Shown here: positions 42,201 to 49,103 of the stretch, piece after piece
Layout of the letters: each line of letters begins with the position of its first letter
Position numbering within the stretch: the first letter of the stretch is position 1
NCBI GenBank assembly: GCA_964432885.1
Contig: CAYSPG010000005.1
Coordinates: 124,001-188,000, forward strand
Origin: CAYSPG01 sp964432885
GTDB lineage: Bacteria; Bacteroidota; Bacteroidia; AKYH767-A; OLB10
Reading direction: 5' to 3'
DNA length: 64,000 bases
The notes under the pieces: generated by a model
What the model was told of the DNA's origin: nothing
The model's input: the letters and a program-made list of their open reading frames with translations, nothing else
Databases searched by the model: none
Program-made: the position numbers and the translations under genes

Positions 42201-42341
42201 GGATTTGATTTAAAAAACCTTTCACGTAAAAACGGACTCACTCACATACAGGAACGAGCCACAGAAATAAATGGAAAACTAACCATAGAATCACAACCAA
42301 ACAGGGGAACAATAATTACCCTTGAAATAGCTACTACATGA
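39225..42341 (+). CDS. Two-component sensor kinase with periplasmic propeller domain
   Basis: 1,038 residues. The start is TTG at 39225 (no in-frame ATG nearby); it leads a signal segment (FKVLLAFLIYSNVCFCQ). Residues about 30-690 are two-component-regulator propeller repeats (DNKGFMWFATENGLNKYDGY, IWMGTYGGGLKTFN, NLWMSTNKGISKF). About 735-800 is the Y_Y_Y domain (YQYKLDGYDTDWQHTG). About 806-828 is the membrane helix. The cytoplasmic part has a DHp helix (KKDLHDDLKSDLAA, His near 849) and an ATPase with N box KECLYNMVKHSKC and G box DDGVGFD. This is the YvrG/NarX-like HisKA_3 branch. It should phosphorylate the NarL-type regulator encoded 51 bp downstream. Stimulus unknown. Confidence 0.93.
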   Translation: MNSEVTILNFKVLLAFLIYSNVCFCQKTKINFETFTDADGLSSNSIQSITQDNKGFMWFATENGLNKYDGYTFKSFNKNDNDSQTISNNRIEQVFADSFENLYLKSGDGSLNIFDLTTEKTNRYTDSLPNGIPNKNIAYILPASNNILWLGTNDKVIYKIFIEGKGITPETKYFKYKVPQELQDESSRLFSMYHDDKGTLWISDVSWIYIKMIPDERVLNKYRFEKFDSRFLNQNNRYPFHIGSIAQDKKKNYWISTYYEVIQFNAQGKLLNTWSPEGEVRGNFVEQNNFMWFSTNKGIARINTLNNEPEYFNYEADNKNSVAFIFINGIYIDKQQIVWAGTPNGLSRFDSKVKKFALFNRKNGSQKNDLLDNRIRAIAANEKGIVWLGTDQHGLSRYDVNTGVYKNFVHTGKSKNEIADNSYGSLYCINDSVWSAVRLSEVQVIDDFNGNISKCKTDNKEAYIVKSIAKDLNGFLWLGGNNSLCRLNRFTNKISIIDLKTLGIPLPYSVRALSIDSLNTLWIGLESGGILCNIKLDKKSEPISLKKYILPGNLIGTYNGNTINTICVRGNNIWMGTYGGGLKTFNTIKSEFKVWGKNNGLPDEIVYGIMDDNKGNLWMSTNKGISKFIISTETFFNYSSADGLQGNEYNSGAYCKNSTGHMFFGGTNGWNMFHPDSIKQNTFEPEVVFTDFQIFNKPVQVNESSVLKKNLNYADELVLQSTQSVFSFEFAALNFTNSVKNNYQYKLDGYDTDWQHTGTRRFITFTNLNPGNYTLKIKGSNNDGVWSTKIKTLRIVILPAWYQTWWFKALIALAVFLLIATAAFFVVRFRRIKKEEQRKIRDQIKKDLHDDLKSDLAAIQSKAGLVAKVLQRGDNERAIARSNEISELTQRALSTVDDLSWAFNPAEDSTTELFKRMKNFIVAIMPEEINYSLETPQHDVDIVLPFKTRKHFYLIFKECLYNMVKHSKCKNAFIHWEIQNEKLFLTIKDDGVGFDLKNLSRKNGLTHIQERATEINGKLTIESQPNRGTIITLEIATT

Positions 42342-42372
42342 TTATGTAGTATTTTTTAAAACTCCAGCGCAA

Positions 42373-42380
42373 TACATTTG
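42373..42380 (+). promoter_or_regulatory. -7 promoter element before the response regulator gene
   Basis: TACATTTG, exact TAnnTTTG. A TTG at 42378 in frame with the gene lies inside this element, so the ATG at 42393 is the better start. The leader would be only about six bases. Confidence 0.45.
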
Positions 42381-42392
42381 TTGCATCAAACT

Positions 42393-43055
42393 ATGGACTC
42401 TATCCGATTACTTATTTACGAAGACAAAACCGTAACACGCGAAAGCCTGTGCGAACTTTTTGAAGACGAAGCCGGCTTTGAAATGAAAGGCGCTTTTTCT
42501 AACTGTAACACCGTAATTGATGATGTGGAAAAACTGCAACCGCATATTGTTATTATGGATAAAGAAATGCCGGGCACGGACGGTTTGCAGGGATTGATAA
42601 AAATAAAATCAACCCACCCTGAAATAGATGTGATAATGCACACCGGCTTGGAAGACGATGAAACCATTTTTAAATGCCTACAGGCCGGTGCATCGGGTTA
42701 TGTAAAAAAAGGTTTGCCTTATTTGCAATTGCTTGATTATATACGCATAGTAAAAAATGGTGGTACCATGTTTTCGCCCAGCATTGCGGGCAAGGTGCGT
42801 GATTTTTTTTTGTATGGCGCACCAAAAAATTCAAACGAATACAATCTTACTCCTAAGGAAAAACAGGCGCTTGGTTTTTTATGCGATGGCTTAAGCCAAA
42901 AACTTATTGCGGAAAAAATGGATATATCCATTAACGGAGTAGCAGCACACTTAAAAAATATTTTTCGCAAACTGCAGGTAAACTCAGCACCTGAGGCTGT
43001 AGCCAAATCAATCCGTTTACGCTTGATAGAACGCGATAAACTTCGGTTTGAATAA
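42393..43055 (+). CDS. NarL/LuxR-family response regulator
   Basis: 220 residues from the ATG at 42393. Receiver domain about 3-120: acidic pair in LLIYEDK, phospho-acceptor Asp56 in HIVIMDKEMP, Thr in IMHTGLED and Lys in SGYVKKGL. DNA-binding GerE domain about 148-210: YNLTPKEKQALGFLCDGLSQ, then KLIAEKMDISINGVAAHLKN, the helix-turn-helix. It is the partner of the sensor kinase encoded just upstream and probably controls nearby genes, such as the exported-protein cluster at 43257-46074. All receiver residues are intact. Confidence 0.95.
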   Translation: MDSIRLLIYEDKTVTRESLCELFEDEAGFEMKGAFSNCNTVIDDVEKLQPHIVIMDKEMPGTDGLQGLIKIKSTHPEIDVIMHTGLEDDETIFKCLQAGASGYVKKGLPYLQLLDYIRIVKNGGTMFSPSIAGKVRDFFLYGAPKNSNEYNLTPKEKQALGFLCDGLSQKLIAEKMDISINGVAAHLKNIFRKLQVNSAPEAVAKSIRLRLIERDKLRFE

Positions 43056-43068
43056 AGATTTATTTGAC

Positions 43069-43165
43069 GTTTGATGTTTGAAGTTGCTATAATACAGACC
43101 ACACTAACAACAAACATCAAACATCAAACATCAAACATCAAACTACAAACAACAAACTTCAAACC
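43069..43165. repeat. CAAACAT heptamer repeat with inverted partner
   Basis: Four perfect CAAACAT units run from 43111 to 43143, then variants to CTTCAAACC at 43165. An inverted copy, GTTTGATGTTTG, lies at 43069-43080, so a hairpin can form. The words CTTCAAAC and AACAAAC also occur inside icmF (11626-11656). The element lies between the regulator gene and the gene at 43257. Confidence 0.75.
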
Positions 43166-43188
43166 TCTTTCCTTACCTGTTTATGTAA

Positions 43189-43219
43189 TTGACGCGCGCT
43201 TTTTTTCACTACATATTTG
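43189..43219 (+). promoter_or_regulatory. Probable promoter (TTG, 20 bp, CATATTTG)
   Basis: TTG at 43189-43191 and CATATTTG at 43212-43219, one base from TAnnTTTG, with a 20-bp spacer. Transcription would start about 30 bases before the ATG at 43257. Confidence 0.4.
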
Positions 43220-43256
43220 TCGCATCAAATCATAACCAATTTAAAAACAAATAAAA

Positions 43257-44063
43257 ATGAAAAAGTTAATCCTATTACTTGTTGCCATATTAAGTGCACA
43301 ATTAACATCAGCCCAATCCATGCGAGATGTGGTTTATTTAAAAAGCGGTTCGGTTATAAAAGGAATTATTACCGAGCAATATCCTGACTCGCTTATTAAA
43401 ATTAAAATTTCGGACGGAAGCATCATGGCTTACAAAACATCTGAAATAGAAAAAATGCTGCGCGAAGAAATGCCTTCTATTGCAAACGCATTAAAAGAAA
43501 AACCAAATACCAAAGAGTATGGCGGGCATTTTGGAATTGGAGTAGCTATTGGTGGTGGTGGTATTCTTGGTGTGCCAATGCGGGTGGGCTTAAGCAATAT
43601 GTTTGTTTTAGAGGCCGGTGTTTTTTTAAGACCTTCTTATTACTATAAAAAAACTAAAACAACTCATAAGGTAATTGACAATAATGGAAATGTTGTTTAT
43701 GAATATTATGATGAGAAGGAAGACCAGAAGTTTGCGTGCCCGCCAATGATTGCCGGAGGCGCAAATATTTTCTTTGGAGAAAATTATAATGAGCGCTCAG
43801 GAAAAATAGTAAGAAACGGAATGACATTTAAAGTGGGGCACACCATTACCCCCGATTTTACCGAAAACATGTATGCCGTTGGCTGGGCACGCGAACGTTT
43901 TTTAGAAAAGAGAAAACGGCAATCATACATACTTGAGCTTGGATTGGGCGTTTTGCATTATGGTGGCGACAACTCTCCTCTTGGCGAAGAAATTGATGAG
44001 GATATTCCTGCCATTCCGATAATTTTCTGGAAGTTTCATTGGAACTGGTATGTGGTAAAATAA
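43257..44063 (+). CDS. Hypothetical exported protein
   Basis: 268 residues. Signal peptide MKKLILLLVAILSAQLTSAQ. The start of the mature part, MRDVVYLKSGSVIKGIITEQ followed by PDSLIKIKISDGSIMAYKTS, is a small beta domain common in Bacteroidota exported proteins, thought to resemble an Sm-like fold. The rest is strand-rich with FGIGVAIGGGGILGVPMRVG and an aromatic C-terminus (FWKFHWNWYVVK), so an outer-membrane barrel is possible. First of four tightly spaced genes encoding exported products. Function unknown. Confidence 0.82.
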   Translation: MKKLILLLVAILSAQLTSAQSMRDVVYLKSGSVIKGIITEQYPDSLIKIKISDGSIMAYKTSEIEKMLREEMPSIANALKEKPNTKEYGGHFGIGVAIGGGGILGVPMRVGLSNMFVLEAGVFLRPSYYYKKTKTTHKVIDNNGNVVYEYYDEKEDQKFACPPMIAGGANIFFGENYNERSGKIVRNGMTFKVGHTITPDFTENMYAVGWARERFLEKRKRQSYILELGLGVLHYGGDNSPLGEEIDEDIPAIPIIFWKFHWNWYVVK

Positions 44064-44111
44064 TTTTTTAAATCATCAAACTAAATCACTAACACTTAAA
44101 ACAAACAAATT

Positions 44112-44720
44112 ATGACACACATTAAAAAAACATTATTTGCAATGCTTGCAATAGGATTTGCCTTAAACTCATGCACCGTTGAAAAAAGAAAACATCTTTC
44201 CGGTTATCATATTGAATGGAACCGCTCTGCAAATACGGCAAGTAAGACGCAACCCGTTCAACAAATAAAACCGATAGGACAAATACAGTTGTCAAATCAT
44301 TTTGCCGATAACTACCATTTAAAAACAGAAGTTTCTATACCTGACAAAAACCTTACTGCATCCATTACTAAAAATCAAATGGCTTCAACCAAAAATGATA
44401 AGATGCCAACTGTATTAAAGAATGAAATTGTTCATGTAGAAAATGAATCGCATACCGCTTTGCATTTCTCAAAATCAGGAAGCGAACTACCTGCTGTTAA
44501 AAAGGAGCAAATCAAAAGCAAATTGGCAAATAACTTTATTTATAAACTGCTTGTTTTTTTTGGTATAGGAGTAATACTACAGAAATTACACCGGGCCATT
44601 AAACAAAACCAAAATGCTGCGCATGAAAAAAAGAAAAATAAAACATGGGTGTTGATTTTGTTGCTGGTGGCATTATTATTAGCATTGGCTGTGTTTTTAA
44701 CAACCTTGGCGGCTTTGTAA
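44112..44720 (+). CDS. Hypothetical lipoprotein with C-terminal membrane segments
   Basis: 202 residues. Lipobox in ALNSC (Cys about residue 21), directly followed by TVEKRKHLSGYHIEWN, a sequence I recognise from a widespread but uncharacterised Bacteroidota lipoprotein group. After a polar, low-complexity middle come a hydrophobic segment (FIYKLLVFFGIGVILQKLHR, about 137-156), a basic stretch (HEKKKNKTW) and a terminal helix (VLILLLVALLLALAVFLTTL). It lies 48 bp after the gene at 43257. Localisation is probably the inner or outer membrane. Role unknown. Confidence 0.8.
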   Translation: MTHIKKTLFAMLAIGFALNSCTVEKRKHLSGYHIEWNRSANTASKTQPVQQIKPIGQIQLSNHFADNYHLKTEVSIPDKNLTASITKNQMASTKNDKMPTVLKNEIVHVENESHTALHFSKSGSELPAVKKEQIKSKLANNFIYKLLVFFGIGVILQKLHRAIKQNQNAAHEKKKNKTWVLILLLVALLLALAVFLTTLAAL

Positions 44721-44758
44721 AAATTGAAAATTTTAGAATTAATAAAAAACAAAATAAA

Positions 44759-45562
44759 ATGAAAAAGATAATACCGTTTTTAGCTTTTTACTTTTTGTTC
44801 ATAAGTAATGAAATTATGAGTCAACAAATATTACTAAATGAAAATTTTGAATCCGGCACTCTTAATCCATTCATATCATTTCAATCATACGGAACATTTA
44901 ATTCTAATCCTGGAATAAAAAACATAACCAATTTTGGTAGTACAAAATCCTTTGGGTTTGGTATTTCTACATGTCCATCAAATTGTTTTAATGGTTATTT
45001 GACTGATTTTACTTTAACATTTCCACCAATGACATTTGTTGACTCAATGCAATACTGTGAAATGGAATTGTTTGATAATTGGGGTTCAAAAGGAGACATT
45101 TATATTAATGGAAATGTTCTTGCTAAATCCTATATTGGAAATGTGCCTTCAAATGATGGAAGTCCGGATGTAACCCCAAGATGCAAGACAATTGTGATTA
45201 ACCAACAGGTCAATACTATCGTTTTGCATGTATGGGATATTACAACCCTAAGTGAAATTAATATTGATGATCTGATTGTTTATGGCACTTCAATATCTCA
45301 AACTACTGAAATTGACAATACATTAAATAAATTATCAATTACACCCAATCCTTCAGCCGGAAGGTTTTATGTATCAACTCCTCAAAAAATAAATTACGGT
45401 GATTTAGAAATCTATGATAAATTTAGTAATAGAATAATCAAAGAAAATTTTGTTAATGAATCTAAAAAAGAAATCAATCTCGAAGGTAGACCTAAAGGAA
45501 TTTATTTTGTAAAAGTAAGTGATGGAGAAAAACAATATGTGCAAAAATTAGTAATTCAATAA
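44759..45562 (+). CDS. T9SS-sorted secreted protein
   Basis: 267 residues from the ATG at 44759, which gives a signal peptide (MKKIIPFLAFYFLFISNEIM, then SQQ); a longer frame would overlap the gene before. The body is a beta sandwich (NENFESGTLNPFISFQSYGT, YCEMELFDNWGSKGDIYING), resembling the jelly-roll of carbohydrate- or adhesin-type domains. Sorting domain: LSITPNPSAGRFYVSTPQKI to YVQKLVIQ. It should be secreted to the surface. Third of the exported cluster; the next gene begins 5 bp after its stop. Confidence 0.88.
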   Translation: MKKIIPFLAFYFLFISNEIMSQQILLNENFESGTLNPFISFQSYGTFNSNPGIKNITNFGSTKSFGFGISTCPSNCFNGYLTDFTLTFPPMTFVDSMQYCEMELFDNWGSKGDIYINGNVLAKSYIGNVPSNDGSPDVTPRCKTIVINQQVNTIVLHVWDITTLSEINIDDLIVYGTSISQTTEIDNTLNKLSITPNPSAGRFYVSTPQKINYGDLEIYDKFSNRIIKENFVNESKKEINLEGRPKGIYFVKVSDGEKQYVQKLVIQ

Positions 45563-45567
45563 ATACA

Positions 45568-46074
45568 ATGAAAAAAATATTCTTTTATCTAATAACGGCA
45601 ATCGCTTGCAGCAGTTGCGCATCACTTGATGTAAAAAAAATGACCGTTAACGACCCTGCTTTTGTATTTGAGCCAACAAATAAAAAAGTTAAAGTATTGA
45701 CCTATAAATCTTTTAAATCAAATGTTATTGATTTAAAAAAATTTAATGGCGCATTAAAATCAAGCGTTAGCAATTCAAAAATTTTTATAACCGACACCAC
45801 CAATGCCGATTATAAAATACGTGCAACGTTAGTTCACTGGATGCAACCGCCTGTAAGTTTAAATTTTCATACCGACCTGCGTGTAGAATATAAAATAGTA
45901 AAGGGAGAAGAATTGATATTTGAAAAAACGATTGAAACCAATGGATTGGCAACTATGGGTGATGCGATAGTGGGAAGCAAGCGTTCCCTGATGTCATTTG
46001 AACGCGCAATAAAGAAAAACATTGAGGAGTTTTTAAAAGCCATTTCGCAGGCTGAAGTTTTTAAAGCAAAGTAA
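45568..46074 (+). CDS. Hypothetical lipoprotein
   Basis: 168 residues. Lipobox in IACSSC (Cys about residue 17) after a short signal. The mature part is alpha/beta (KKVKVLTYKSFKSNVIDLKK, YKIRATLVHWMQPPVSLNFH, FERAIKKNIEEFLKA). I recognise no family; the profile suggests a small envelope lipoprotein similar in size to LptE/DUF4136-type proteins. It is last in the cluster and likely translated with the T9SS gene (5-bp spacing). Confidence 0.8.
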   Translation: MKKIFFYLITAIACSSCASLDVKKMTVNDPAFVFEPTNKKVKVLTYKSFKSNVIDLKKFNGALKSSVSNSKIFITDTTNADYKIRATLVHWMQPPVSLNFHTDLRVEYKIVKGEELIFEKTIETNGLATMGDAIVGSKRSLMSFERAIKKNIEEFLKAISQAEVFKAK

Positions 46075-46108
46075 GAGCCTGTTTAAATTTCATAAATATA
46101 AAATCGTA

Positions 46109-47254
46109 TTAGTCAACCACCACTTTTTTAGTTACCAACTCATTGCCACATGTTATAGTTACAAAGTAAATGCCTTTGCTTTTCATCTTTATTTCTGCAC
46201 CTGTATCAAAGGGTGTTGCCTGGTAAACCAGTTGGCCAAGTGTATTAGATATTTGAATCAGCGTAATTGCGCTTGAAGTTGTTATGGTAACACGTCCCTT
46301 TGAAGGGTTTGGAAATAAATATATGCCGGGTTGAGTAGAAGAGCCTGCATCAAACAATCCCAACGGAGAACCAGGATTACAGCTTGCTAAATCACCGTTT
46401 AAGGTAACAGGTGTTGGCACAGGTGTGCCGATGATAGCTGTGGTGCCCGAAAATGTTACAGGCAATAATGTGTTGGGTGCAGTAGGGTTTCCTGGGCCTA
46501 ACCCTAAATACAATGTATCGTTTACCAGGAACATACCATACGCATTTCCGGTGTTAAATGTAAATGCATATTGATGCAGCAGCTGGCCCGATGGCGAGAT
46601 AGCCACAATGCTATCGGCTTGTCCAAAGCCGTTTCCTGAAACCACCCATGCATTGCCTGAAGCATCAACTGCAATATCAGCAGCCGAAACTTTTTTAGGA
46701 AAAAAAGCATAAACGGATGCCATTGTGGTTCCGTCATACTTTAATAAGTAATCGTTTGTGGCAGCATCCTTGCCATGAAGATACATGAGGTTGCCAAATC
46801 CGCCCATATTATAAAACGCGGTAATGCCTGTAGGTATTACCGGTGAAACAGTGAGCCATCCGGTTCCATCATAATATAACAAGCCACCTGCAGTAGGCAA
46901 TTCTGTATAAAGAGTGGGGCTAAATGGGTTGCCGTTTAAGTTATTGCAAAAGGCAAGGCTGTAAGATGTTGTTCCGGTAATTACCTGCCCGGTTGGGGTA
47001 ATAATATTTCCTGAAATCGAAAACTCCTCGGCATTGTTTCCAACACGTGCCCAAAAAGTGGTGGTGCCGCATGATAAACCTGCGCTGTTGTTTTTAATAC
47101 TGGTAAAAGATGATGTGTTTTGCACTGGCACATTTTCATAAAAAGGTTCAGCCGGATTGATGCCTTGTTCAATGCCAGCATGGTTGATGGGGTTTTGTGC
47201 GAAGCATATTTTGCATACCGCTAAAAAAAATAAGGTTGTAAATTTTATTTTCAT
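46109..47254 (-). CDS. T9SS-sorted secreted protein
   Basis: 381 residues from the ATG at 47254, which starts MKIKFTTLFFLAVCKICFAQ, a signal peptide; an ATG seven codons upstream lies at the -7 element and is rejected. The body is low in charge, with short repeated strands (GLLYYDGTGWLTVSPVIPTG, DAATNDYLLKYDGTTMASVY, DIAVDASGNAWVVSG), suggesting a propeller. Sorting domain: GIYLFPNPSKGRVTITTSSA to NELVTKKVVVD. Surface-displayed; ligand unknown. Stands alone, convergent with the exported cluster. Confidence 0.88.
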   Translation of the reverse strand: MKIKFTTLFFLAVCKICFAQNPINHAGIEQGINPAEPFYENVPVQNTSSFTSIKNNSAGLSCGTTTFWARVGNNAEEFSISGNIITPTGQVITGTTSYSLAFCNNLNGNPFSPTLYTELPTAGGLLYYDGTGWLTVSPVIPTGITAFYNMGGFGNLMYLHGKDAATNDYLLKYDGTTMASVYAFFPKKVSAADIAVDASGNAWVVSGNGFGQADSIVAISPSGQLLHQYAFTFNTGNAYGMFLVNDTLYLGLGPGNPTAPNTLLPVTFSGTTAIIGTPVPTPVTLNGDLASCNPGSPLGLFDAGSSTQPGIYLFPNPSKGRVTITTSSAITLIQISNTLGQLVYQATPFDTGAEIKMKSKGIYFVTITCGNELVTKKVVVD

Positions 47255-47272
47255 TGCTGTTTTTGTTTTCAG

Positions 47273-47280
47273 CAAATGTA
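47273..47280 (-). promoter_or_regulatory. -7 promoter element of the T9SS gene at 46109
   Basis: TACATTTG on the minus strand, exact TAnnTTTG, 19 bases before the ATG at 47254. Confidence 0.45.
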
Positions 47281-47441
47281 CCGCAATTACAACATAAATG
47301 AAGCAGATGTTTAGTTGATAAATCTATAACCTTGTCTGCATTTAGTCAACAACTTTTTTTTTATGACAGGTGCATTTAGATTAATGCAACTGATTTAAAA
47401 ATCAGGTATATTCACACTATAATACATAATAGAATATTAAA

Positions 47442-48053
47442 ATGAAATTACTTTTATCCAGAACCGTTTTAGTGAATGCTTATTTATTAATGCATTGCAC
47501 ACTTGTGTATTCACAGTGCGATTGGCAGGAGAGGCCAGAAAAATGGTTGTACAATGTTGGCTTTTACGGATTTACCAAAACCGAACCCGAAAGCATAAAA
47601 TATGCTTCCAGAAAAGAATTGTTTTTTGATGCATTTGTGTTTCAGGCCATGTATAGTTTTGTGCGCGGTGAAAAAGATATTTACTTCTACCTGTTTTTTT
47701 CAGGGCCATCATCATATACTTATGATATAAACGAAACCGACTCGCTGGCATTTTATTTTTTTGATAAGCAGGAAATAAAACTTGCGCCACTGATAAAATA
47801 TTATGGCAAACCCGACCGGCTTATAGCGTTTTATAAAATGGATACTTTGTTTTTGCAAAAAATGGCATTTACTGAAATTGATTCAATAACGATGAATTAT
47901 ACTCCGGTGATGAAACCACGTGAAAAAGAAAAAGAACCTAACCCATTGACAAAATATACATTTAAAAATTTTAGTAAAAAGCACCAAAGGCTTTTTAGAG
48001 AAAACGCCATTTGTTTTAAGGAGCGCTTTGCGCGCAAGGTTAAGCCTAAGTAA
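47442..48053 (+). CDS. Hypothetical exported protein
   Basis: 203 residues. Signal peptide MKLLLSRTVLVNAYLLMHCT, then LVYSQ. The mature part is mixed: CDWQERPEKWLYNVGFYGFT, a strand-rich middle (RGEKDIYFYLFFSGPSSYTY), and a basic C-terminus (FKERFARKVKPK). No motif I recognise. Probably periplasmic. It has no near neighbours on its strand. Confidence 0.72.
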   Translation: MKLLLSRTVLVNAYLLMHCTLVYSQCDWQERPEKWLYNVGFYGFTKTEPESIKYASRKELFFDAFVFQAMYSFVRGEKDIYFYLFFSGPSSYTYDINETDSLAFYFFDKQEIKLAPLIKYYGKPDRLIAFYKMDTLFLQKMAFTEIDSITMNYTPVMKPREKEKEPNPLTKYTFKNFSKKHQRLFRENAICFKERFARKVKPK

Positions 48054-48190
48054 ACAGGTAATCAAAACAAAATATGTTTACACCATCCTCTTTGCTTTAT
48101 ACTATTTGCACAAAAGATTATCTGAATTGAAGCATTAAAACTGAGGAAGGAATATCTTTTGATAAATATGATTTTGAAATTGGGAATTAA

Positions 48191-49000
48191 CTATTGCTTT
48201 TTAGATTTACTTGTATTTATTTTAAAAATCACACCTGCGCTAAGATATTCGTTAAGCATGTGTAATGATTCGGTGTAATTAACTTGGGGTCTATTAGAGT
48301 TGTAACCATAAGTTTTAGTAGCTTTTATTTTAAATCCGGTAGCATTTAAATATCCTCCCTGAAAAAACAATTGTACCGGGCCAGTATAAACCGACATTAA
48401 TACAAAGGGCTGAAAAATCCAACCCTGAGGATACTGGTTGGGCACATCTACTCTATATTCAAGATATTTTGTAGAGGCCGAATAAAACTTTTCCTGAAAA
48501 TACTTGTATTCGTATGAATAAAAGTCGAGGTACGTTACTTTGCAGCCTAATCCAAAATAAAATTTGTCGTTACAAAACCCCAAAGCGGAATGGGCAGCAT
48601 ATTTATCTGCTCCATTATTTGCATCCCATGATATTGATTTGTCATACCAAAAGCTGTTGTCTGCTTTATCGGTTGAGTGGCATCCAGATTTACCTCCTGT
48701 TATTCCGGTTTCAAATTTTAATTTTTTAAAAAGGCTTGTATAATAAACCAAGCCGCCTTCAGCAGATAAACTTGCTCCTGCTGAAGCCTGAACAATACAC
48801 GCCAGATGTTTGATGGGTGAGTAGGCAATTTTAAATTCAATTCCGTTTGATGCCATTTGCCCCGAAACCGAAAAATCATTTTTGTTATCAAACTTTGTAA
48901 CAGCTGCCGAGTTTACCGAGCAGGTACGAAATGTTGGCTGGCACGATGACATAAGCACCATAAGCAATACGTACCCAAAAACAGTTTTTACTTTATCCAA
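48191..49000 (-). CDS. Hypothetical outer-membrane lipoprotein
   Basis: 269 residues with lipobox MSSC (Cys about residue 20) after FGYVLLMVLM. The start is probably TTG at 49000; the first internal ATG is inside the signal sequence. The mature part is strand-rich with alternating aromatic residues (GIEFKIAYSPIKHLACIVQA, FYFGLGCKVTYLDFYSYEYK, WIFQPFVLMSVYTGPVQLFF), like an eight-stranded barrel or outer-membrane beta domain. I do not know the family. Function unknown. Confidence 0.75.
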   Translation of the reverse strand: MDKVKTVFGYVLLMVLMSSCQPTFRTCSVNSAAVTKFDNKNDFSVSGQMASNGIEFKIAYSPIKHLACIVQASAGASLSAEGGLVYYTSLFKKLKFETGITGGKSGCHSTDKADNSFWYDKSISWDANNGADKYAAHSALGFCNDKFYFGLGCKVTYLDFYSYEYKYFQEKFYSASTKYLEYRVDVPNQYPQGWIFQPFVLMSVYTGPVQLFFQGGYLNATGFKIKATKTYGYNSNRPQVNYTESLHMLNEYLSAGVIFKINTSKSKKQ

Positions 49001-49103
49001 GGATTATGCGTAATACATAGGTGTAAAACTTTTAATTTACAATGCACCATTACCACATTTCATTTTTCAATATTCTCCCAATGGTTCGGGACTAAATATT
49101 CAA

